Shown one piece after another: positions 36,632 to 45,570 of a stretch of 60,173 nucleotides of DNA. The notes under the pieces were generated by a model, which worked only from the letters and a program-made list of their open reading frames with translations, searched no databases and was not told the DNA's origin. Source of the DNA: Noviherbaspirillum galbum (GTDB lineage: Bacteria > Pseudomonadota > Gammaproteobacteria > Burkholderiales > Burkholderiaceae_D); NCBI RefSeq assembly GCF_010974945.1, contig NZ_JAAIVB010000064.1, positions 1 through 60,173 on the forward strand, written 5' to 3'. A program made the position numbers and the translations under genes. Positions within the stretch are counted from its first letter, which is position 1; each line of letters begins with the position of its first letter.

Positions 36632-38185
36632 TCAGTTCACCATGCGTTCCTGGCCTGCCCAGTAAGGCTGCCGCACTTCCTTGCGCGCCATCTTGCCGTT
36701 CGCGTTCTTCGGCAGGGCCGCGACGAAGTCGATGCTGCGCGGCGCCTTGTAATCCGCCAGCAGGGTGCGGCAATGCGAGATCAGGTCAGGCTCCCGCGCC
36801 TCGGCCCCGGGACGCGGCACGACCAGCGCCTTCACGGCTTCGCCCCAGCGTTCGTCGGGCACGCCGATCACGCATGCCTCGTAGACGGCGGGATGCTGGT
36901 AGAGCGCGGCCTCGACTTCCGTGGGATAGACGTTGAAGCCGCCCGACACCACCATGTCCTTCATGCGATCGACGATGTAAATGAAGCCGTGCTCGTCCAT
37001 GCGCGCCAGGTCGCCGGTGCGCAGCCAGCCGTCCACCAGAACCTCGGCGCTCAGGCCGGGTTCGCCCCAATATCCCTTGAACACATCGTCGCCGCGGACG
37101 ACGATTTCGCCGATGTCATCGCCACGGACGTCTTCGCCGCGCGCATCGACCACCCGGACTTCCGACTCGCCGTAGGAACGTCCGCAGGAGGCGAGGCGAT
37201 CCGGCGCATTGCGCAAGGCCTCGGCATGGTCGCGCGTGGTCAGCGTGCAGATCGCGGAGGTCGATTCGCTGAGCCCGTAGCCCTGCGCCAGCACCGGGCC
37301 GATGCGATCCCAGGCTTCGCGGATGCGCGCGGGAGCCATCGGGGCGGCGCCATAGGTGAGCTGGCGCAGGCTCGACAGATCGCGCTTGCCGAGCGTCGGA
37401 TCCTGCAGCAGTGCATTGATCATCGCGGGCACCATGAAGGAATGCGTGATGCGGAACTGCTCGACGGCGGCCAGGAATTCCGCCGGGTCGAACCTCTCGA
37501 AGAGATGCAGCGTGGCGCCGGCGTACAGGAAAGGCTGCATCAGCATGCCGCTGGCATGGGTGACCGGCCCGAGCAGGGCGATGCGGTCGCCCGGACGCGG
37601 CGCGCCTTCGTTGCGGAACAGCACCTTCCGGATGCAGGCCATGCGATTGCCGAAGGTCTGCATGGCCGCCTTGATCTTGCCCGTCGACCCCGATGAAAAA
37701 TGCAGGACGGCAAGGTCGTCCGCCGATACTGCAACGTTCACCGCGCTGGCAGGCGCGGCGGCGATCAGGCCTTCGTAGTCGAGCATGCCTTCGCCGGTGC
37801 CATCCATGCTGATGAAATGCCCGACCGATTCGAGGCCCTGCATTCCTTTCCGGTAATGCGTGAAGCCGGGGCCGGCAACGAAAGCCTTGGGGGCGGCGTT
37901 GGAAACCACGTCCATCGCTTCGGCGGGCGTGAACCGAGCGTTGAGCGCGGCCTTGACGAGGCCCGCCTTGAGCAAGGCCGTTTCCAGTTCCACCAGCTGC
38001 GTACAGTTTCGCGCCTGCAACGCCACGCGGTCCCCTTTCCTGAGGCCGAGTTCGATCAGGGCGTTGGCGAGGCGGTTGCTGCGTTCGTCGAGTTGCGCGA
38101 AGGTCACGCTCCGGGCGCCGCAAACGACGGCCGGCTGTTGCGGCCAGTAGCGCGCGCCGCGGCGGATATGCCTGCAGATATCCAT
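36632..38185 (-). CDS. AMP-forming acyl-CoA ligase
   Basis: 517 residues of the ANL superfamily. The ATP-binding P-loop FSSGSTGKIK is at 163-172. YGLSEST lies near 300, then the hinge RTGDLARMDEHGFIYIVDRMKD, and the catalytic Lys in NANGKMARKEV near 502. It activates a carboxylic acid (fatty, aromatic or branched; unknown) to its CoA thioester via the acyl-adenylate. The start has CTGGAGGAC. First gene of the minus-strand set, divergent from a LysR regulator. Confidence 0.92.
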   Translation of the reverse strand: MDICRHIRRGARYWPQQPAVVCGARSVTFAQLDERSNRLANALIELGLRKGDRVALQARNCTQLVELETALLKAGLVKAALNARFTPAEAMDVVSNAAPKAFVAGPGFTHYRKGMQGLESVGHFISMDGTGEGMLDYEGLIAAAPASAVNVAVSADDLAVLHFSSGSTGKIKAAMQTFGNRMACIRKVLFRNEGAPRPGDRIALLGPVTHASGMLMQPFLYAGATLHLFERFDPAEFLAAVEQFRITHSFMVPAMINALLQDPTLGKRDLSSLRQLTYGAAPMAPARIREAWDRIGPVLAQGYGLSESTSAICTLTTRDHAEALRNAPDRLASCGRSYGESEVRVVDARGEDVRGDDIGEIVVRGDDVFKGYWGEPGLSAEVLVDGWLRTGDLARMDEHGFIYIVDRMKDMVVSGGFNVYPTEVEAALYQHPAVYEACVIGVPDERWGEAVKALVVPRPGAEAREPDLISHCRTLLADYKAPRSIDFVAALPKNANGKMARKEVRQPYWAGQERMVN

Positions 38186-38343
38186 TGTCTGTCCTCCAGG
38201 ATCCAGGTTGGTTGGGTCTTTGTTCTGGCGTCAGTGTCGGCGCGGCACGCGATTCACACAATGCACCAAATGGTTTAACCTGATAAAAAGAAGTTATGGC
38301 CTTGATGGCAATCCATCCCTGACGAGGACACAGTAGACCGGCA

Positions 38344-39264
38344 ATGAATCTCAACGACATCGATTACCTGGAAGCCGTCGCGGAGCACCGCAGCGTGGGA
38401 CGGGCCGCCGAGGCGCTCGGCCTCAGCCAGCCGGCGCTGACGAAGGCGATCGCACGGCTGGAGGCGCTCGCCGGCATGCCGCTGTTCGAACGCCATCCCA
38501 AGGGCGTCATGCTGACCGCTGCCGGCGAAGCGTTCCTGCTGCGGGCGCATCGCATCCGCATCGAGTTCGACGATGCCATGCGCGAGATGCACCAGATGAA
38601 GACCGGAGAACTCGGCTTGCTGCGGGTCGGCTTCAGCCCGAGCCTGGACAACGACAAGGTCATGTCGGTCATTCGCCGCCTGCTGGTCGAGCGCCCTGCG
38701 GCACGTCTTTACCTTGTCGAAAAGCTGATGCAATACCTTCTCGAGATGCTGGTCGAAGGCGACCTCGACCTGGTCATCGCGCCTTCGCCGCGTCCCGCCG
38801 TCGCCGACCTGGAAGTGATCGATTTGTACGACGACAATCTTTACGTCATCGCCGACCTCGAACACCCCTTGCATCGCCGGACGACCCTCGACCTGGACGA
38901 CCTGGGGGCGCAGCCCTGGCTGCTGCCGGCGCGCGATACGCGCTTGAGGACGGAGATGGAAGCGCTATTCCAGAAGGCCGGCCTGCCCGCGCTGAACGTC
39001 CGCGTGGAGACCACCGCCACCACCATGAACAGCGCGCGCCTTATCTGCGGCACGTCCATGCTCGGCCTTGGCAGCGCGTGGTCGCTGGAACCGCTGCGCC
39101 GCCTCGGACTCGGACCCCTGCCCGTCAACCTTCCCGCCTTGCAGCGCAAAATCGCCCTGCTGATGCGCAAGCATGCCTACCAATCGCCGCTGGCGCTGCG
39201 CCTGTCCCAATTGCTGACCGAAGAACTGACACCGGCAGAAACCAGGCTACGAAAATCGACATAA
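38344..39264 (+). CDS. LysR-family transcriptional regulator
   Basis: 306 residues. The HTH covers about residues 1-60 (VGRAAEALGLSQPALTKAI), with an effector domain from about 88. It is divergent from the ligase operon across 158 bases that hold a GGTTTAACC palindrome (38271-38279). It is also 220 bases upstream of the amidase operon on the same strand. It could control either or both; the divergent one is the usual LysR target. Confidence 0.88.
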   Translation: MNLNDIDYLEAVAEHRSVGRAAEALGLSQPALTKAIARLEALAGMPLFERHPKGVMLTAAGEAFLLRAHRIRIEFDDAMREMHQMKTGELGLLRVGFSPSLDNDKVMSVIRRLLVERPAARLYLVEKLMQYLLEMLVEGDLDLVIAPSPRPAVADLEVIDLYDDNLYVIADLEHPLHRRTTLDLDDLGAQPWLLPARDTRLRTEMEALFQKAGLPALNVRVETTATTMNSARLICGTSMLGLGSAWSLEPLRRLGLGPLPVNLPALQRKIALLMRKHAYQSPLALRLSQLLTEELTPAETRLRKST

Positions 39265-39375
39265 GCGCATTCGCCATGCGGAAGCCGCTTTAGCGCTCGC
39301 CGTGATGGAAAGTGCGCCAATTGCATTCCTGCACCGGAATCGGTCCAGGCAAAACGGCTTTCCGGTTTGATCGTG

Positions 39376-39393
39376 CGCAATGCCGCCATTGCG
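39376..39393. promoter_or_regulatory. Inverted repeat upstream of the amidase operon
   Basis: CGCAATG and CATTGCG with a four-base centre, about 90 bases before the amidase start and followed by an AT-rich stretch that could hold the promoter. A candidate operator; the DNA-binding protein is unknown. Confidence 0.3.
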
Positions 39394-39484
39394 ACAAGGA
39401 ATCATATTGTTTACTTCTGGTTTTTTCGCCCGCCATCCGTAGCCGCGCCTCGCCGCAGGAGGCGCATTTCGTGGAAATGGAAGC

Positions 39485-40900
39485 ATGACCCTGCCTCAGC
39501 AGATCGCCTTTTCGACGCTGGCCGACATGGCCCGCGGTCTCCAGGAACGAGAGTATTCATCGGTAGAGCTCACCAAGGCTTTCCTCGGCCGCATTGCCCG
39601 GTTCAACAGCGCCTTGAATGCCTACGTGAGCATCCATGAAGAGGCAGCCTTGCTGCAGGCGGAGGCAGCCGACCTGCAACGGCGCAGCGGCATCCCCTTG
39701 GCGCCCCTGCACGGCCTGCCGATCGCGGTCAAGGACCTGTGCGACATCCGCGGACAGGTAACCACTGCCGGCTCGAAGGCATGGCTGTCCCGGCGCAGCA
39801 CCGTCACCAGCACGGTCGTGGAGCGCTTGCTGGCCGCGGGCATGATCATTCTCGGCAAGACCCATATGGTGGAGTTCGCGTTCGGCAGCTGGGGTTCCAA
39901 TCCCTTGATGGGAACGCCGCGCAATCCCTGGGACATGCGCGGGCGTCACCGCGCGCCGGGCGGCTCGAGCAGCGGCTCCGGGGTTGCCGTCGCGGCGGGA
40001 CTGGCACCGGCCGCGATCGGATCGGATACCGGCGGCTCGATCCGGGCCCCCGCCGCGTTCAACGGGCTGACCGGGCTGAAGACGACCTCTGGATTGGTCA
40101 GCCTGTACGGCACGGTGCCGCTGTCGCCCAGCCTCGACACGATCGGACCGATGACCCGCACCGCCGAGGATGCCGCCCTGCTGCTCGCTGCCCTGGCCGG
40201 ACCCGATCCGCGCGATCCGGGCACCCTGGCGCATCCTGCTTTCTTCCAGCCTCCGTCCGGCGAACCGCTGCAGGCGCGCCATCTGCGCATTGCCGTCATG
40301 CGGCCCGAACAGTATCCGTGGGAGGTGACGGCGGACGTGCAGGCCGCGACCGACAACGCGGTGCGGGCCCTGCAATCGCTCGGCGCGACGGTGGAGCAAG
40401 TGGACGTGCCCTTCGACTTCGCGGACCTGATGCGCCGCAACGGCACGCTGATCGCGGCCGAAGCGCACCACGTGCATGCCGGCTACATCGACGACATGGA
40501 CTTGCCTATCGGTCCCTGGGTGCGCCAGCGCATCCTCGGCGGCAAGGCGGTCGATGCCACCGCCTACCAGGCCATCCTTGCCCATCGCGAGCAGACGATC
40601 GCAAGCTTCAGCCGCTGGATGCAGCCCTATGACGCGCTACTCACGCCCACCCTGCCGTTCGTTGCCTGTCCGGTGGAAGACATCGATGAAAACGTCACGC
40701 CGCTGGGCGCCTTCAACCGCGCGATCAATTACGTGGATACCTGCGCCATCAGCCTTCCGGCGGGGTTCTCCGCAGACGGCCTGCCGATCGGCGTGCAGCT
40801 GGTCGGGAAGCAGTGGCAGGAAGGCCTGCTCCTGCAGCTTGGCGCCGCATTCCAGCAGGTGACGGACTGGCACCGGCGCACGCCGCCGGAGCTTGGTTAG
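39485..40900 (+). CDS. Amidase-signature hydrolase
   Basis: 471 residues of the amidase signature family. Ser-cisSer-Lys triad candidates are Lys83 (GLPIAVKDLCD), a Ser at 161-163 (GGSSSGSG) and nucleophile Ser185 (GSDTGGSIR). It hydrolyses an amide to acid and ammonia or amine; substrate unknown. It is not GatA: the context is catabolic and no gatB or gatC is nearby. First gene of the plus-strand operon, 38 bases before the binding-protein gene. Confidence 0.9.
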   Translation: MTLPQQIAFSTLADMARGLQEREYSSVELTKAFLGRIARFNSALNAYVSIHEEAALLQAEAADLQRRSGIPLAPLHGLPIAVKDLCDIRGQVTTAGSKAWLSRRSTVTSTVVERLLAAGMIILGKTHMVEFAFGSWGSNPLMGTPRNPWDMRGRHRAPGGSSSGSGVAVAAGLAPAAIGSDTGGSIRAPAAFNGLTGLKTTSGLVSLYGTVPLSPSLDTIGPMTRTAEDAALLLAALAGPDPRDPGTLAHPAFFQPPSGEPLQARHLRIAVMRPEQYPWEVTADVQAATDNAVRALQSLGATVEQVDVPFDFADLMRRNGTLIAAEAHHVHAGYIDDMDLPIGPWVRQRILGGKAVDATAYQAILAHREQTIASFSRWMQPYDALLTPTLPFVACPVEDIDENVTPLGAFNRAINYVDTCAISLPAGFSADGLPIGVQLVGKQWQEGLLLQLGAAFQQVTDWHRRTPPELG

Positions 40901-40938
40901 CATGACTGATGAACGACGAAGACCAATAAGGAGAAAAC

Positions 40939-42132
40939 ATGACTAGCAGACGCGATTTCCTCAAGTATTCCGCCGCCGCACCCATGCTTGGCTACCTGGG
41001 AGTCGCCGCTGCCCAAGCCGATGCGATCCAGTTCGGGTGCGCGGTGCCGATGTCCGGCGCGTTCGCGGCGAACGGCAAGTTTGCCGACATGGGCATGAAG
41101 CTCGCCATCGACAAATACGGAAAGGTGCTGGGCAAGAGCGCCAGCTACACCGTCATCGACACCGAAGGCAAGCCGGCCACGGCGATCCGCAAGGTACAGG
41201 AAGCGCAGCAGAAGGGAACCCGCTTCTTCCTCGGCGGTTTCCTGTCGTCCGAGGCGCTGGCGATCGGCAAGGAAGTCGACAAGGCGGGCGGCGTGTGCAT
41301 TACCACGGCGGGCGCCGATGAACTCACCGGCAGCGAATGCAACCGGTCGACCTTCCGCTGGTCGGTTCCGACCTACGGCGCCATCGAGCAGACCGTGCGG
41401 CCGCTGATCGAGAAGCTGCCGAAGGCGAAGCGCTGGTACACCATCACGCCGCAATACGTGTTCGGCGAAGGCTTGCTCAGTGCCGCCAAGGCGGTATTCC
41501 AGGAAAAAGGCATTGAGCATGTCGGCAACAGCTATCACTCGCTCGCAGAGAAGGAGTTCAGCGGCTACCTGACCAATGCGATCGCCGCCAAGCCCGACGT
41601 CCTGCTCCTCCTCAACTTCAGCACCCAGAGCTCGGACACCTTGCGGCAGGCGGTGAGCTTCGGCATGAAGAAGAACATGACGATCGTGATGGCATGGGCC
41701 TCGGGGCTGGAACAGTTCGAGTCGCTGGGCGCGGACCTGTGCGAAGACGTGTACTTTGGCGCCCAGTACTGGCACGCCATCGACGCGCCCTTCAACAAGG
41801 AATTCGTGAAGCTCGCCAACACGGCCTTCAAGGAAGATCCGAACTACAGCCTGGCCGGTTCCTTCATCTGCACGAAAATCGTGCTCGACGCGATCGCGAA
41901 AGCCAACAGCACCGATCCCAAGGCGGTCATCGCGGCGATGGAGGGCATGAAGTACGAGGGCCTGACCGGCACAGAGGAAATCCGCAAGGGCGACCACCAG
42001 GTCATCAAGAACTACTACCTGCTCAAGGGCAAGGGCAAGAGCAAGATGCGCAACAAGACGGATTTCGCCGACATCATCTCTTCCGGAAAATCCTTCCTGC
42101 CGCTGGAGAAGACCCAGTGCAAGATGAGCTGA
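40939..42132 (+). CDS. ABC transporter substrate-binding protein with Tat-like signal
   Basis: 397 residues. The start MTSRRDFLKYSAAAPMLGYL has the SRRDFLK twin-arginine motif, so it should be exported folded through Tat. The mature part is a LivJ/AmiC-like type I periplasmic binding protein (IQFGCAVPMSGAFAANGKFA). The SRRDFLK motif and the GSEC segment are often seen in urea/amide-type binding proteins. A strong terminator follows, so its mRNA should be more abundant than the downstream permease genes. The start has AAGGAGAAAAC. Confidence 0.88.
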   Translation: MTSRRDFLKYSAAAPMLGYLGVAAAQADAIQFGCAVPMSGAFAANGKFADMGMKLAIDKYGKVLGKSASYTVIDTEGKPATAIRKVQEAQQKGTRFFLGGFLSSEALAIGKEVDKAGGVCITTAGADELTGSECNRSTFRWSVPTYGAIEQTVRPLIEKLPKAKRWYTITPQYVFGEGLLSAAKAVFQEKGIEHVGNSYHSLAEKEFSGYLTNAIAAKPDVLLLLNFSTQSSDTLRQAVSFGMKKNMTIVMAWASGLEQFESLGADLCEDVYFGAQYWHAIDAPFNKEFVKLANTAFKEDPNYSLAGSFICTKIVLDAIAKANSTDPKAVIAAMEGMKYEGLTGTEEIRKGDHQVIKNYYLLKGKGKSKMRNKTDFADIISSGKSFLPLEKTQCKMS

Positions 42133-42158
42133 CGTTGGCGCAGTAAAGACGCACGCCC

Positions 42159-42186
42159 GCAACCGCGCCTGGCGCGGTTGCTTTTT
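42159..42186 (+). terminator. Intra-operon terminator after the binding-protein gene
   Basis: Stem GCAACCGCGCC/GGCGCGGTTGC (42159-42181) followed by TTTTT. It lies between the binding protein and the permease genes, so it should attenuate transcription into the rest of the operon. Confidence 0.9.
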
Positions 42187-42204
42187 CAGAGAAGGGGCAT
42201 TTCC

Positions 42205-42222
42205 ATGGTTGTCCTTGCATGA
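42205..42222 (+). other. Possible five-codon leader ORF coupled to livH
   Basis: ATG GTT GTC CTT GCA TGA (peptide MVVLA) has a GAAGGGG site about seven bases before it, and its stop overlaps the livH ATG (ATGA). LivH itself has no clear ribosome site. It may serve translational coupling. Possibly fortuitous. Confidence 0.35.
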
Positions 42223-43076
42223 GCATCTATCTGCTTCAGATCGTGAACGGCATCGGGATCGGCATGCTCTACTTCCTGATGGCCGTGGGCTTGAGCATCG
42301 TCTTCGGCTTGCTCGGCTTCGTGAATTTCGCGCACGGCGCCTTTTTCCTGATCGGCGCCTACGTCTGCTTCCAGGCCGTGGACATGGGCCTCAACTTCTG
42401 GTGGACGCTCTTGCTCGCTCCCCTGCTGGTCGGCGCCTTCGCATGGGTGGCCGAAAAGGCGCTGCTGCGCCACATCTACCAGCTGCCGCATGAGTTCCAC
42501 ATCATCTTCACCGTCGGGGTCGCCCTGGTCTTGCAGGAAGCGGTCATTTTGCAGTGGGGCGCGCTTGGCCAGAATGTGGCGCCGCCGTCCGAGCTGCAAG
42601 GCGTGTTCATCCTCGGCGATTTCGTCTATCCCACCTACCGCCTGTTCGTGATCGGCTTTACCGCCGCCATGGCGCTGCTGCTCTGGTGGCTCCTGGACGG
42701 CACCCGCCTCGGCGCCATCGTCCGTGCGGGCAGCGAATCCACCGAGATGGTGTCGCTGCTCGGCCTGAACATCAACCGGGTCTTCAGCCTGGTCTTTGCG
42801 CTGGGCGCGCTGACCGCGGGGCTGGCCGGGGTGCTGGCGGCGCCCATCCGCGGCGTCGAGCCCTTCATGGGCGTGGAAGCGCTCGGCATCGCCTTCGTCG
42901 CGGTGGTCGTCGGCGGCATGGGGAGTTTCTGGGGCGCGCTCGCGGGCGGACTGCTGGTGGGCATCGTGCAAAGCCTGATGAGCACCATCTGGCCGGAAGG
43001 CGCCCGCCTGATGATCTATGTCGCCATGGCGGCGGTCATGCTGCTGCGTCCGAACGGCCTGTTCGGCCGCACCTGA
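42219..43076 (+). CDS. livH: ABC transporter permease, LivH type
   Basis: 285 residues, about eight membrane segments, with the family motif FGLLGFVNFAHGAFFLIGAY near residues 30-49. The conserved cytoplasmic loop EMVSLLGLNINRVF follows. It partners with the LivM-type permease six bases downstream. The start ATG overlaps the stop of a tiny upstream ORF. Confidence 0.92.
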   Translation: MSIYLLQIVNGIGIGMLYFLMAVGLSIVFGLLGFVNFAHGAFFLIGAYVCFQAVDMGLNFWWTLLLAPLLVGAFAWVAEKALLRHIYQLPHEFHIIFTVGVALVLQEAVILQWGALGQNVAPPSELQGVFILGDFVYPTYRLFVIGFTAAMALLLWWLLDGTRLGAIVRAGSESTEMVSLLGLNINRVFSLVFALGALTAGLAGVLAAPIRGVEPFMGVEALGIAFVAVVVGGMGSFWGALAGGLLVGIVQSLMSTIWPEGARLMIYVAMAAVMLLRPNGLFGRT

Positions 43077-43082
43077 AAGGGC

Positions 43083-44081
43083 ATGATGAAGATCCTCAAG
43101 ACCTACCGCTATCTGTTGCTCGCGCTCGCCGTGGTGCTGTTGCTGCCGGCAACCCTGAGTTCCGCCTCGCTTGCCACGGAAGTCCTGATCTTCGCGCTGG
43201 CTGCCCTAGGTTGCAACCTGCTGCTCGGGTACACCGGCTTGATGTCCTTCGGGCAAGGCATCTTCCTCGGGCTGGGCAGCTATGCCGCCGGCCTGGCGCT
43301 GCTGCACCTGAAGGCGCCCTTGCTGGCCGCGCTCCTGCTCGCCATGCTGGCAGGAGCGCTGGCGGCGCTGGTCGTGGGCTGGTTTTCGATCCGCCAGCGC
43401 GGCGTGTATTTCGTGATGCTGACGCTAGCCTTTGCCCAGATGTTCTATTTCCTCGCCTACACCCTGAAAAACATCACCGGCGGCGACAACGGCTTGCTCA
43501 ACATCCCCCGGCCGCAGCTCTCGCTTTTAGGGGCCACGCTGATGCCGACAGCCACGCCATGGCAGTACTATGGCGTGGTCGCGGTGCTGTTCCTCATCGC
43601 CTTCGCGCTGCTGCAGCGCATCGCCGACTCGGTGTTCGGCCGCACCTTGCTTGCCATCCGCGACAACGAGGCGAGGGCGGCGGCGATCGGCTACAACATC
43701 AAATCGTTCAAGCTGATCGCGTTCGTGATCTCCGGCGCGGTCACCGGCCTCGCCGGCGCGCTGCATGCGATGCTGACCGGCATTGCGCCGCTCTCGAACA
43801 TCGAGTACCACGCAAGCGAATCCATCCTGATCATGACCGTGCTCGGCGGCACCGGCAACCTGTTCGCCTCGGTGCTGGGCGCGGCATTCTACGTCCTGGT
43901 CGGCGACTGGCTCTCGACCCTGTGGCCGCGCTGGCTGATGTTGCTCGGCCTGCTGCTGATTGCGGTCAGCCTCTACATGCAGAAGGGATTGTGGGGACTG
44001 GGCATGCGGCTGGCCGGCATCGTGCGTCCAGGACACGGCGACCAGCCTCCGGCGGCGCTGAAGGAAGGAGGCAAGCAATGA
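43083..44081 (+). CDS. livM: ABC transporter permease, LivM type
   Basis: 332 residues with about ten membrane segments. Motif LLLGYTGLMSFGQGIFLGLG near residues 47-66 and loop LLAIRDNEARAAAIGYN are typical of LivM/UrtC. The final 25 residues are a hydrophilic tail. It overlaps livG by ATGA. Confidence 0.92.
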   Translation: MMKILKTYRYLLLALAVVLLLPATLSSASLATEVLIFALAALGCNLLLGYTGLMSFGQGIFLGLGSYAAGLALLHLKAPLLAALLLAMLAGALAALVVGWFSIRQRGVYFVMLTLAFAQMFYFLAYTLKNITGGDNGLLNIPRPQLSLLGATLMPTATPWQYYGVVAVLFLIAFALLQRIADSVFGRTLLAIRDNEARAAAIGYNIKSFKLIAFVISGAVTGLAGALHAMLTGIAPLSNIEYHASESILIMTVLGGTGNLFASVLGAAFYVLVGDWLSTLWPRWLMLLGLLLIAVSLYMQKGLWGLGMRLAGIVRPGHGDQPPAALKEGGKQ

Positions 44082-44845
44082 CCGCCCCCATCCTCTCGGC
44101 GCGCAACATCGTCAAGCGCTATGGAAAGTTCACGGCGGTCAATGGCGTGTCGATCGATATCATGCCGGGCACGGTCCATTCCGTGATCGGCCCCAACGGC
44201 GCGGGCAAGACCACGCTTTTCCATTCCCTGACGGGGACGGTGCCGATCACCGAGGGCAACATCCTGCTGGACGGGGAAGAGGTAGGCCACCTTCCCGATT
44301 ACCGCAGGGTGCTCAAGGGCATCGCCCGCTCCTTCCAGGTCACCAGCCTGTTCCTGAACCTGAGCGTGCGCGAGAACCTGCGCCTGGCCGCGCAGGGACG
44401 CCACCCCGGCCAGGCCTTCCGTCTTTGGCGGGACGCGGAATCACTGACCGCTGCCTGCGACACGGCGGAAGCGCTGCTCGAGCGCCTGAACCTGGCCGCG
44501 GTCGCAAGCCGCCCCGCCGGTGAACTGTCGCATGGCCAGCAGCGCCGGCTCGAGGTGGGAATGGCGATGGCAGGCCGGCCCAAGGTGATTTTCCTCGACG
44601 AGCCGACATCAGGAATGGGCATCGACGACATCGGCGAAATGAAGCGGCTGATCCACGGCCTGCGCAACGAATGCGCCGTGGTCCTGATCGAACATAACAT
44701 GGACATCGTGATGGACATTTCGGACCGCATCACCGTCATGCAGCTCGGACAGGTGCTGGTGGAAGCGCGGCCCGATGAGATCCGCAACGATGAACGCGTC
44801 CGCCGGGCCTATCTCGGCGGCATGATCACGGGAGGCGCGGCATGA
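44078..44845 (+). CDS. livG: ABC transporter ATP-binding protein, LivG type
   Basis: 255 residues from ATG 44078 (GGAGG upstream). Walker A GPNGAGKTT, SHGQQRR signature and Walker B VIFLDEPTSGM, with H-loop VVLIEHNMD. The frame is open far upstream of 44078, but that is the shadow of livH/livM. Four-base overlaps with both neighbours. Confidence 0.92.
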   Translation: MTAPILSARNIVKRYGKFTAVNGVSIDIMPGTVHSVIGPNGAGKTTLFHSLTGTVPITEGNILLDGEEVGHLPDYRRVLKGIARSFQVTSLFLNLSVRENLRLAAQGRHPGQAFRLWRDAESLTAACDTAEALLERLNLAAVASRPAGELSHGQQRRLEVGMAMAGRPKVIFLDEPTSGMGIDDIGEMKRLIHGLRNECAVVLIEHNMDIVMDISDRITVMQLGQVLVEARPDEIRNDERVRRAYLGGMITGGAA

Positions 44846-45570
44846 TCCTCGAAGTCCGCGAGGTACACGCCTATTACGGCAAGAGCCACATCCTGCAAGG
44901 CGTGTCGCTGGAGGTCGGCCCCGGCGAGCTGGTGACGCTGCTCGGCCGCAACGGCGCCGGCAAGACCACCACACTCAAGACCATCGTGGGCGTCGTCGCG
45001 CCGCGCGGCGGCAGCATCCGCTTCATGGGCAAGGACATCGCCGGCCTGCCGGCATACCGCATCGCGGCCGGGGGCATCTGCCTGGTGCCGGAGCACCGCG
45101 GCATCTTCAGGCTGCTCAGCGTCGAGGAAAACCTCACCATGGCGGCGCGCAAGGATTCTCCCTGGCAGCTCGACGACGTGTACCGGATCTTCCCCCGGCT
45201 GAAGGAACGGCGCAAGAATGGCGGCTCGCAGCTGTCGGGCGGCGAACAGCAGATGCTGGCGATCGGCCGCGCCCTGATGACGCATCCCAAGGTGCTGATG
45301 CTCGATGAGCCGGTCGAAGGCCTGGCCCCCGTCATCGTCGAGGAAATCGTGGCGCAGCTCACGCAGATCAAGAAGGCCGGCATGCCGATCATCCTGGTCG
45401 AGCAGAACCTCGCGGTCTGCACTCAGCTCGGCGACCGGCATTACATCATCGAGCAGGGCCGCATCGTCCATTGCGCGGGCAATGCCGAGTTCCTGGCCGA
45501 CGACTCCATCAAGGACCGCTATCTCGGCGTCAATGTCTCCACCCCGACACCACAGGCAGATCACAAATGA
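44842..45570 (+). CDS. livF: ABC transporter ATP-binding protein, LivF type
   Basis: 242 residues. Walker A GRNGAGKTT, signature LSGGEQQ, Walker B VLMLDEPVEGLAP. It completes the five-part importer. Overlaps livG and the downstream hydrolase gene by four bases each, giving strict translational coupling and tying transporter and hydrolase to one substrate. Confidence 0.93.
   Translation: MILEVREVHAYYGKSHILQGVSLEVGPGELVTLLGRNGAGKTTTLKTIVGVVAPRGGSIRFMGKDIAGLPAYRIAAGGICLVPEHRGIFRLLSVEENLTMAARKDSPWQLDDVYRIFPRLKERRKNGGSQLSGGEQQMLAIGRALMTHPKVLMLDEPVEGLAPVIVEEIVAQLTQIKKAGMPIILVEQNLAVCTQLGDRHYIIEQGRIVHCAGNAEFLADDSIKDRYLGVNVSTPTPQADHK

Noticed and set aside
42554-44077. N-terminal extension of the livG frame back into livH/livM
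   Set aside because: Real livG starts at 44078 with GGAGG and ATGA overlap; the extension is out-of-frame reading of the permease genes.
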